Source: Planctomycetaceae bacterium (GTDB lineage: Bacteria > Planctomycetota > Planctomycetia > Planctomycetales > Planctomycetaceae). Taken from it: a stretch of DNA of 5,310 nucleotides. The stretch lies in NCBI GenBank assembly GCA_015487825.1, contig WFOZ01000322.1, positions 1 to 5,310 on the forward strand. Direction: 5' to 3'. The translations under genes were made by a program, and so were the position numbers. Shown piece by piece: positions 1 to 5,310 of this stretch (positions are counted from its first letter, which is position 1; every line of letters begins with the position of its first letter). Under the pieces are notes generated by a model. It saw only the letters and a program-made list of their open reading frames with translations. It had not been told where the DNA came from and searched no databases.

Positions 1-16
1 GAAATTAAGGTTGTAT

Positions 17-93
17 GCAGGGTCCGCTAATGAGGACCGCCGCAAAAAAAGGAGGCTCCACCTCCCATCGTGGTCCGCAATAGCGGACCCTAC
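17..93. repeat. REPIN-like doublet of GGTCCGC/GCGGACC palindromes in inverted orientation
   Basis: Two 22-bp arms, 17-38 and 72-93, are reverse complements at 19 of 22 positions, including a perfect 10-bp block (19-28 against 82-91). Each arm is also a palindrome. The right arm folds as GGTCCGC-AATA-GCGGACC with a 7-bp perfect stem (72-78 with 83-89). The left arm has decayed to GGTCC/GGACC (21-25 with 34-38) plus an interrupted inner pair. The 33-bp spacer contains a second, unrelated hairpin. Two palindromes in inverted orientation around a spacer match the general plan of bacterial REP doublets (REPINs). I recall similar GGTCCGC palindromes between planctomycete genes, but that is memory, not a search. 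No other copy is visible in this window, so dispersal in the genome is inferred. The element starts 19 bp past the stop codon of the minus-strand gene. Confidence 0.7.
44..65 (-). terminator. Intrinsic terminator of the DUF1549/DUF1553 gene
   Basis: Read on the minus strand, the sequence is GGAGG-TGGAG-CCTCC followed directly by seven T: stem 65-61 with 55-51, 5-nt loop 60-56, T tract 50-44. It begins about 47 nt after the TAG stop of the 841-aa gene, where a transcript of that gene should end. The stem is only 5 bp but rich in G and C. The upstream palindromic arm (72-93) would form its own 7-bp hairpin in the same RNA and could add to termination. On the plus strand the T tract is an A tract, so termination should act in one direction only. 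Confidence 0.65.
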
Positions 94-111
94 GCCAACG
101 CTGAATAGTTA

Positions 112-2637
112 CTAATGATTAAACATAAATTCCTTCGTATTGACTACGACCCAGATGATATCTTCATACGCTTCTCTTTTTGCCTGGTCAGGTGTCAGTT
201 TTTTCGGGTCCGCTTCTGACTGTTTCTGTTTTCGCGCGAGGTGTTTAATCGCCACGGACAATTCATGTTCTGTTGGTTTTCGAGACAACGCAGCCAGATA
301 GAGTTCTGTCACCTTCTCAACATCGTCCCGTTGTGTATCTCTGGCCAATTGAATAGCTCGCCCGTTAGAAGCAGCGAGTTTTTGTTGCATCTTATCAGAG
401 TTGATTAAATGCAGGCTCTGAGCCAGATCGGCACTGGTTGTTCGTTCGCATTCGCAGGCGGTATCCATTTGGGGCCTGCCGAATACCCGCAGGAAAAATG
501 ATTCCTGATTGACCGCATCATCGGGGAATGAAACAGCCCGTGCACCAACGGGAAGATAATTGAAATTATTTTGTGCTCCAGCCACATCGTTAATCGCATC
601 AAGCAGCAGTTCGGCAGAAAGGCGTCGCGGATAAAAACGGGCAAAGTTCTGTTGATCATCCCCATTGAATTCATTGGAAAACGAGCTGAGTTGATACGTG
701 CTGGAGTTACAGATTGTTCGGCATAACTGTTTCATGTCGAAGCCGGAATCGATAAACGATTTTGCAAGTCGATCCATCAACAGCGGATGCGTCGGCGGAT
801 TAGTGATGCGCATGTCGTCTTCCGGTTCAACAAAACCACGTCCGAAAAAATGCTTCCAGTAGCGATTAACCAACACTTTGGCAAAGTAAGGGTTATCGGG
901 AGAAGTAACCCAGTTCGCCAGATCAATTCTCGGGTCACGACCGGGAGGTATATCCAACACCTCGCCACCAAGAGGAGTTGGACGGATCACTTTATCATTA
1001 TTCGGATTTTTCATCTGTGCGAGCACACGTTTATGAAACAGACTGTCTTCTTCAGGCAGTTTGTAAATTTCTTTGCGGCCCAATGTCGAAAAGAACGCGG
1101 CGAAACCGTAGTAGTCATCCTGGCTCCATTTTTCATACGGGTGATGATGACACTGAGCACATTGAATACGGACTCCCAGAAAAACCTGAGCAATATCAGC
1201 CATCTGATCCTTCGGTTCTTTCACCACACGATACCACGAAACAGCCGGATTGGTGGCAGACTTTCCTTTCGCTGCAATTAATTCGGTTGCAAACTGACTG
1301 AACGGTTTATTGCGATTCATACTTTCCCAAATCCACGAGTGAAACGCATGTGTTTCTCTGGAGACCCATGCTAATGAACCGTTCGCCTTGTTACGTAGTA
1401 TTCCTGCCCACTTGTTTGCAAACTGATCAGCATAGCCGGGGCTTTCCAGCAGGGAATCAATTTTTTTTGCTCGCTTTCGAGGATCGCTCGACGCAAGAAA
1501 AGTGGTCGTTTCTTCTACCGTAGGAAGCCTGCCGGTTAAGTCGAGTGTGACACGTCTGATGAACGTCGAATCATCACAAATTTTGGATGCAGGTAAACCA
1601 AGCGTTTTCAGCTTGGCAAAAGTCAGCTCATCGACAAAATTTGTTGTATTAGGGAATTTTGAAGTTGGTTTACCCAGCGGAATAATCGCCATGAAAGAAG
1701 CCATCTTTTCCTGAAACCGAATCATAACCGACGTCGTGCCTGTCATCTGTTGAAATTGCATTAAACCGTGATCATCAACTTCACACATCATCGGCTGATT
1801 CGCTTCGTAATCGGCTACGTGAGTGATATCGCGAGTGGTACCATCGGTATAAAAAGCAGTGACTCTCAATTGCTGAGATGAATCTCGCAATACGACACGA
1901 TCAGCCGGAAAGACTTCGATCCGTTCAACAACACGTTCTGTAGATGGATCGAAACGCAAACCTTCGGCAATCCAGCGTTTAATTAGATTATATCCTTCGC
2001 TTCCCTTTTCGATTCTTGCACCGCCCCCATGGGGAACATCGCCGCACGCTTTACGCAACAATAAACTTTCTTCCGGTGCAGCAGGGAAGATTCGACGACC
2101 TCGCAATTCGACTGTAATATGTTCGTAATCGCCAATCGGTTCGAATCCCAACAGAGAGAGCCGAAAATTGTTCTTCCCGGCAGGCGTCCCATGACACGCA
2201 CCGCTATTGCAACCGGCCCGTGTTAAATGAGGGATAACATCATTCGAAAAACTGACCGGACGAGAAACTTCCAGTGATGAAACTGTCACCGGAACAGCAA
2301 TGGTCAAGGCTCCGTCCAATTCGATATTGATTAGTGCCGTTCCATTAGCAACCGGCACAACGTATCCCTGGGCATCGACTGAAACAATCCCAGTAGGGAT
2401 AATCTTATATTCGACCAGCCGAGTGACATCATAAGGCAAATCATTTTCCCGCTGTGCGGTGACGATTAACTGCTGATGAGCACCTGAATCGCTTAATTTT
2501 ATTTCGGTGGCACGACCAGGCAGACTGACACTTAATCGGATATCTTCCGCTGCGAAAATCTCTACAGGAAGAAACAGGCCAAGACCACAAACAAGCAGGC
2601 CAAAAACAACATAAGATCGTACACAAAGAGTTTGCAT
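112..2637 (-). CDS. Exported DUF1549/DUF1553 (PSCyt2-PSD1) protein with Ig-like segments and cytochrome-type motifs
   Basis: This is a member of the planctomycete multidomain family with no established enzymatic role; a periplasmic or surface redox or binding function is inferred. Visible order: a Sec signal peptide (residues 1-30, hydrophobic VFGLLVCGLGLFL, likely cleavage after FAA); an Ig-like segment rich in beta strands (about 31-120); a cytochrome-like segment with C143-NSGA-C148-H149 and the family stretch GTPAGKNNFRLSLLGFEP, then PHGGG at 202-206; a second Ig-like segment (about 238-320, with AFYTDGTTRDIT); DUF1549 (about 333-540), which contains FIRRVTLDLTGRLPT and a canonical C493-AQ-C496-H497; and DUF1553 (about 565-838), with NRYWKHFFGRG, YPRRLSAELLLDAI and CECER (728-732). 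Motif order and length look complete. The ATG at 2637-2635 is supported by GAGAAG four nt upstream and by the signal peptide directly after it. The gene is divergent from the DUF1501 gene, with which this family is usually paired. Family assignment is firm. Heme attachment is an inference from the cysteine motifs. Confidence 0.95.
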   Translation of the reverse strand: MQTLCVRSYVVFGLLVCGLGLFLPVEIFAAEDIRLSVSLPGRATEIKLSDSGAHQQLIVTAQRENDLPYDVTRLVEYKIIPTGIVSVDAQGYVVPVANGTALINIELDGALTIAVPVTVSSLEVSRPVSFSNDVIPHLTRAGCNSGACHGTPAGKNNFRLSLLGFEPIGDYEHITVELRGRRIFPAAPEESLLLRKACGDVPHGGGARIEKGSEGYNLIKRWIAEGLRFDPSTERVVERIEVFPADRVVLRDSSQQLRVTAFYTDGTTRDITHVADYEANQPMMCEVDDHGLMQFQQMTGTTSVMIRFQEKMASFMAIIPLGKPTSKFPNTTNFVDELTFAKLKTLGLPASKICDDSTFIRRVTLDLTGRLPTVEETTTFLASSDPRKRAKKIDSLLESPGYADQFANKWAGILRNKANGSLAWVSRETHAFHSWIWESMNRNKPFSQFATELIAAKGKSATNPAVSWYRVVKEPKDQMADIAQVFLGVRIQCAQCHHHPYEKWSQDDYYGFAAFFSTLGRKEIYKLPEEDSLFHKRVLAQMKNPNNDKVIRPTPLGGEVLDIPPGRDPRIDLANWVTSPDNPYFAKVLVNRYWKHFFGRGFVEPEDDMRITNPPTHPLLMDRLAKSFIDSGFDMKQLCRTICNSSTYQLSSFSNEFNGDDQQNFARFYPRRLSAELLLDAINDVAGAQNNFNYLPVGARAVSFPDDAVNQESFFLRVFGRPQMDTACECERTTSADLAQSLHLINSDKMQQKLAASNGRAIQLARDTQRDDVEKVTELYLAALSRKPTEHELSVAIKHLARKQKQSEADPKKLTPDQAKREAYEDIIWVVVNTKEFMFNH

Positions 2638-2796
2638 TGAACTTCTCAGCTCTCATGAACAGGCTTCGGGAAAACAGGGTTAGCTTCCGCAGAGAGTATT
2701 TCAGAGTCGGAATAATGGGTTTATGTAGAAAGCACTATTATATTCTTACAGATCCTCAGCACGGCGTCAGTCGCGTTCGCCCCTGGTTGAAACCTT

Positions 2797-2827
2797 ATTA
2801 TCACCACAGGCCTCTCTTTCATGTCAG
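2797..2827 (-). promoter_or_regulatory. Candidate promoter for the DUF1549/DUF1553 gene
   Basis: Read on the minus strand, CTGACA (2827-2822) and GATAAT (2802-2797) each match the sigma70 consensus at five of six positions. The 19-bp spacer is longer than the preferred 17 bp. Transcription from here would start near 2790 and give a leader of about 150 nt before the ATG at 2637. It is the best pair I found on this strand, but in AT-rich DNA it could be chance. Confidence 0.25.
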
Positions 2828-2966
2828 CTATATTTCGCCATCAATCTGGTGCTGTTCAGTTAGAAATCGATAAATTATCAGCAAGCAAAAAAACTGATCT
2901 TGCAATCGCATTCTAAACGATACACTATACACAGATCAACAAGAAATGATATATTATCCAGTCGGT

Positions 2967-2987
2967 AGCATTGTGGCGAAAGCATTG
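2967..2987. repeat. Short direct repeat AGCATTG upstream of the DUF1501 gene
   Basis: AGCATTG occurs at 2967-2973 and again at 2981-2987, a spacing of 14 bp between copies, 54 bp before the ATG at 3041. The copies are identical but short. They could be half-sites for a regulator that binds tandem sites, or a coincidence. There is no third copy nearby. Confidence 0.3.
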
Positions 2988-3040
2988 CAGGGGCTCGCTC
3001 AAATACTCCAGAGATCTTGTTAAAGAGACGGCAAATAACG

Positions 3041-4465
3041 ATGAACAAAAAAACCTTGAAAAGATGTGCCGGTCCGATGAAACGCAGGTCGTTTCTTGAA
3101 ATCGGCGGTTTGAGTATTCTTGGCCTTGGAATGAATGATTACTTACGTTATCAGGCTCAGGCAAAGGCTGCGGGCGATGACATGCGGGATACGTCTGTCA
3201 TTTTCATCTGGCTGCCCGGTGGTCCACCTCATATGGAAACTTACGATATGAAACCGAATGCGCCGGTTGAATATCGTGGTGAATTCAATCCGATTAAAAC
3301 AAACGTTCCCGGCATCGATGTATGCGAACTGCTGCCGATGCACGCAAAAATTGCAGACAAGTTCAACCTGATCCGCTCGATCCATCACGACTTTGCAGAT
3401 CATGGAGGCGGGCACAAACGATTAATGACCGGACGAATTCCCGCAACACCAACAAACACAATTAACGACGCCCCGGCTGTCAGCTGCATCGTGAAGAAAA
3501 TGCTCGAAAAAAGTGGCGACGAAATGCCGGTTTGCGTTACAGAGGTTGACGCCAGTCGCGCCGCGATCGATACATTTGCCATGGGCCCGGCTTATCTCGG
3601 TCCTTCAACCACTCCTTTTGTGGTCGGTGGAGACCCAAGTTTGCCAGACTTTAAAGTGCAGAATATCGGCGTGAAGTCAGAAATGGAGAGCCGACTTGAT
3701 GACAGGCTTGCGATGCTTAAAGGCGTGGATCAGTTTCGGCGAGACGTTGATAAAACCGGCATCATGAATGCAATGGATGGATTTAACGAACAAGCCATTA
3801 ACATGTTGATGAGCGAAAAAGTACGCAACGCTTTCGATATTTCCAAAGAGCCAAAGGAACTGCGAGATCGTTACGGTTGGAGTGCGTACGGTCAACGAGC
3901 CCTTCTGGGAAGGCGGTTAATTGAAGCAGGAGTGCGATTTGTCACCATGGTTTGGGAAAAACCATATTCTGACAAACCGGTCCCTAAATACGGTGCCTAC
4001 AACTGGGACTCGCACGCAGTCAATGCACACATCTTCAAAGATAGCCAATGGCGAATCCCTGTTTACGACCAGGCTCTTTCTGCACTCATTGAGGACATTT
4101 ACAATCGCGGACTGGATCGAAAAGTGCTGATCGTTTCCACTGGCGAATTTGGACGAACCCCAAAAATCAATTCGCAGCGGGGAACACAAACCGGAGTGAT
4201 GCAGCCGGGACGTGATCATTGGCCCAAAGCGATGTCCGTTCTCGTTTCAGGAGGCGGCATGCAAACCGGACAGGTGATTGGTGCCACCAACAGCAAGGGT
4301 GAACATCCCGTCGAACGCATTATGACGCCAAACGATTTATGGGCCAGCGTTTATAGGCATCTTGGTATCAATCGGAATTATGTCCTGCGGGATCTGCAAA
4401 ATCGCCCGGTGCCGATACTCCCATTCGGCAGACCGATTCCGGAGTTACTGCCGACAATATCGTAA
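3041..4465 (+). CDS. DUF1501 family protein with Tat export signal
   Basis: DUF1501 proteins belong to the alkaline phosphatase/sulfatase-like fold superfamily. Their substrate is unknown; hydrolysis of a phosphate or sulfate ester would be an inference from the fold only. With the ATG at 3041 the protein has 474 residues. A twin-arginine motif, KRRSFLEIGG (14-23), leads into a short hydrophobic stretch (LSILGLG), as in most family members, so export by Tat is expected. Family motifs in order: FIWLPGGPPHMETYD (55-69), HDFADHGGGHKRLMTG (116-131), NWDSH (321-325), STGEFGRTPKIN (366-377), GRDHWP (390-395), and the ending GRPIPELL. The Asp and His residues in these motifs are the likely metal ligands. 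Start choice: an in-frame TTG at 3017 would add eight residues and has no support; ATG 3077 (MKRRSFLEI) is also plausible and gives a more usual distance to the Tat motif. Neither ATG has a strong ribosome site. Seven A bases follow the 3041 start codon. The gene is convergent with mobB. Confidence 0.93.
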   Translation: MNKKTLKRCAGPMKRRSFLEIGGLSILGLGMNDYLRYQAQAKAAGDDMRDTSVIFIWLPGGPPHMETYDMKPNAPVEYRGEFNPIKTNVPGIDVCELLPMHAKIADKFNLIRSIHHDFADHGGGHKRLMTGRIPATPTNTINDAPAVSCIVKKMLEKSGDEMPVCVTEVDASRAAIDTFAMGPAYLGPSTTPFVVGGDPSLPDFKVQNIGVKSEMESRLDDRLAMLKGVDQFRRDVDKTGIMNAMDGFNEQAINMLMSEKVRNAFDISKEPKELRDRYGWSAYGQRALLGRRLIEAGVRFVTMVWEKPYSDKPVPKYGAYNWDSHAVNAHIFKDSQWRIPVYDQALSALIEDIYNRGLDRKVLIVSTGEFGRTPKINSQRGTQTGVMQPGRDHWPKAMSVLVSGGGMQTGQVIGATNSKGEHPVERIMTPNDLWASVYRHLGINRNYVLRDLQNRPVPILPFGRPIPELLPTIS

Positions 4466-4527
4466 TCGTAAGCTGGGCTTTTCAGCCTGACAAATGCATC
4501 GCAAAGATCCGTACCGTACATTGTTGC

Positions 4528-5064
4528 CTACGAATTTGTATCTACTCCAGCTTTGTCGAGAATCCATGCTGCGAGTGCAGGGATATCACTACGACGAAGC
4601 ACTGGAAGATTCGTTGTATAGTTGTCGTCGGTAATTAACGCAGAAAAATCTTCATCTTTTGCGATCATCGGCTCGGAAGTATTTTCCGCTCGCCACACTT
4701 CAAGCTTTGTTGCGGTCGTTTTAGAATCTCCCTCGACCAGTACCAGATCGCATTGATCCATTAACGATTGAAACAACTGGTATCTTTTATCTGCCTGGTT
4801 TGAAGCATCATCTTCACCCGGTTCTGGTGGATTGGGATTGGGCCAGAAGACAGCGTTCATTGCAGGAGACAGAATCCCGATGGCATTGGAGCCAGCTTCA
4901 CGATGCAGGAACGAATCCTTGCCGGGAGTATCCAGTTCGTGGTGGTGATGCGTGTGCTTGATTGTCCCCACTCGATACCCCTGCTGCGTAAGCCATTCTA
5001 CCAGCTCAACAACAAGAGTTGTTTTGCCACTGTTTTTTCGGCCGACAATATGTATTCGTTTCAT
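4528..5064 (-). CDS. mobB: MobB, molybdopterin-guanine dinucleotide biosynthesis adaptor protein
   Basis: MobB is a cytoplasmic P-loop GTP-binding protein that assists MobA when GMP is attached to molybdopterin to form the MGD cofactor of molybdoenzymes; it is an accessory rather than an essential protein in Escherichia coli. At 178 residues the length is usual. Visible motifs: Walker A GRKNSGKTT (8-16), GTIKHTHHHHELDTPGKDS (33-51), HREAGS (54-59), hydrophobic LVLVEGD (107-113), the Walker B-like position that is usually VEGF(K), and KLEVWR (120-125). Odd points are D113 where most relatives have F, four consecutive His (39-42), and a Pro/acidic stretch WPNPNPPEPGEDD (74-86) that may be a lineage-specific loop. 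ATG 5064-5062 has GGAAA six nt upstream. A weak promoter candidate on the same strand is TTGTAA (5167-5162), 16 bp, TAGATT (5145-5140). No mobA or moa/moe gene is in the window. The family call is secure; the exact partner is inferred. Confidence 0.93.
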   Translation of the reverse strand: MKRIHIVGRKNSGKTTLVVELVEWLTQQGYRVGTIKHTHHHHELDTPGKDSFLHREAGSNAIGILSPAMNAVFWPNPNPPEPGEDDASNQADKRYQLFQSLMDQCDLVLVEGDSKTTATKLEVWRAENTSEPMIAKDEDFSALITDDNYTTNLPVLRRSDIPALAAWILDKAGVDTNS

Positions 5065-5187
5065 TAATTATTTCCAATTGTACGAGGTTTCGAGTCCTCT
5101 TTATCTAAGCTACCAATGCTAAACCAGAATTCAATGCCCAATCTATCATCTTATTCAGAGATTACAAATCGAATTCTGTTGAATGGT

Positions 5188-5216
5188 GTGACAACCGTTT
5201 TCAATCTCATTATAAT
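5188..5216 (+). promoter_or_regulatory. Near-consensus sigma70-type promoter for the gene starting at 5283
   Basis: GTGACA (5188-5193, five of six matches to TTGACA), a spacer of exactly 17 bp (5194-5210), and a perfect TATAAT (5211-5216) form the best promoter in the window. Transcription would begin near 5223, leaving about 60 nt before the ATG at 5283. The -10 lies inside the palindrome ATTATAAT (5209-5216), so the minus strand also reads TATAAT there, but without a good -35 for mobB. Confidence 0.6.
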
Positions 5217-5271
5217 TAATCTGATGCCAATGCTTTGATGTGATTTGTTCACAGGAATGTTTTACGCTTCT

Positions 5272-5277
5272 GGAGAG
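5272..5277 (+). promoter_or_regulatory. Shine-Dalgarno site GGAGAG that sets the start at 5283
   Basis: GGAGAG lies five nt before ATG 5283, close to ideal spacing, and is the strongest ribosome site in the window. It is the main reason to call a start so close to the window edge. An in-frame GTG at 5280 is possible but sits too close to the site. Confidence 0.55.
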
Positions 5278-5282
5278 TTGTG

Positions 5283-5310
5283 ATGATTTACCGATTGCCT
5301 GCCGTTATCC
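5283..5310 (+). CDS. Start of an unidentified gene, cut by the window edge
   Basis: ATG 5283 opens a frame reading MIYRLPAVI and stays open to the last base, with only nine codons visible. Support comes from the GGAGAG ribosome site five nt upstream and the strong promoter about 60 nt upstream. The sequence is too short to assign a family; a basic residue followed by a hydrophobic run could be the beginning of a signal peptide or membrane segment, but nine residues cannot show it. The gene is divergent from mobB across 218 bp. A molybdenum-related function would be a guess from position only. Confidence 0.5.

Larger units (their letters stand above)
2638..3040. other. Divergent intergenic region between the DUF1549/DUF1553 and DUF1501 genes
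   Basis: These 403 bp lie between two divergent genes and must hold both of their promoters. The stretch is AT-rich in places, especially 2710-2750 and 2865-2960. Open frames crossing it lack a good start, have no recognisable protein character, and look like chance. On the plus strand TTGCAA (2900-2905) precedes TACACT (2921-2926) with a short 15-bp spacer, a weak promoter candidate for the DUF1501 gene. On the minus strand a TATAAT-like hexamer (2742-2737) has no recognisable -35 partner. A GCAAG/CTTGC inverted repeat (2881-2885 with 2899-2903, 13-nt loop) is too weak to name. I see no riboswitch or RNA gene. Confidence 0.6.

Noticed and set aside
787..1281. A 164-codon open frame on the plus strand inside the DUF1549/DUF1553 gene
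   Set aside because: It lies entirely antisense to a firm family member, its translation shows no domain or signal, and no ribosome site supports its start. Chance frame.
2581..2637. Lipoprotein signal (cysteine at residue 17 of the DUF1549/DUF1553 protein)
   Set aside because: The residue before the cysteine is Val instead of Gly, Ala or Ser, and the cysteine is in the middle of the hydrophobic core. A standard Sec signal fits better.
2637..2873. A 78-codon plus-strand open frame in the divergent intergenic region
   Set aside because: It begins at a TTG overlapping the start codon of the opposite gene, has no ribosome site, and its composition is not protein-like. It would also occupy the promoter region of the neighbouring gene.
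3017..3040. TTG at 3017 as the start of the DUF1501 gene
   Set aside because: It adds eight residues before a Tat signal that is already far enough from ATG 3041, and it lacks a ribosome site.
4474..4489. Possible terminator between the convergent DUF1501 and mobB genes
   Set aside because: GGCT-TTTC-AGCC makes only a 4-bp stem (two more pairs only as G-T wobbles) and there is no T tract after it on either strand.
5084..5099. GAGG/CCTC hairpin in the mobB leader as a regulatory RNA, for example a molybdenum-cofactor riboswitch
   Set aside because: It has four base pairs with an 8-nt loop and nothing like the multi-stem architecture of the Moco riboswitch.
5125..5178. Inverted repeat CAGAATTC / GAATTCTG upstream of mobB
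   Set aside because: The 6-bp core is itself a palindrome, so the match is nearly automatic. The arms are 38 bp apart and the flanks match poorly.

Overview
The window most likely comes from a planctomycete (phylum Planctomycetota, class Planctomycetia). The main reason is a large exported protein that joins Ig-like segments, cytochrome-type cysteine motifs and the planctomycete-specific DUF1549 (PSCyt2) and DUF1553 (PSD1) domains, sitting next to a DUF1501 protein. This family pair is heavily expanded in planctomycetes and rare elsewhere. Base composition looks moderate, and Shine-Dalgarno signals are mostly weak. The genus cannot be determined from this sequence.

Layout, left to right. Bases 1-111 hold a pair of about 22-bp GGTCCGC/GCGGACC palindromic elements in inverted orientation. 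Between them is a hairpin with a T tract that looks like the intrinsic terminator of the next gene. Bases 112-2637 (minus strand) encode the 841-aa DUF1549/DUF1553 protein. Bases 2638-3040 are a 403-bp divergent intergenic region without a convincing gene. Bases 3041-4465 (plus strand) encode a DUF1501 protein with a twin-arginine export motif. After a 62-bp convergent gap, 4528-5064 (minus strand) encodes MobB, a P-loop GTP-binding protein of molybdenum-cofactor biosynthesis. Bases 5065-5310 contain the divergent mobB upstream region, a near-consensus sigma70-type promoter on the plus strand, and the first nine codons of a gene that runs off the window.

How the genes relate. The two large proteins are usually encoded together, and both carry export signals (Sec-type for the first, Tat-type for the second), so they probably act together in the periplasm or at the cell surface. 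Their biochemical role is not established. Here they are divergent rather than in the more usual tandem order. MobB is a cytoplasmic cofactor protein and is probably unrelated to them. I see no CRISPR array, tRNA, rRNA, insertion sequence or phage gene. The most unusual item is the REPIN-like palindromic doublet with an embedded terminator at the left edge; the uncharacterised exported pair is the other point of interest.
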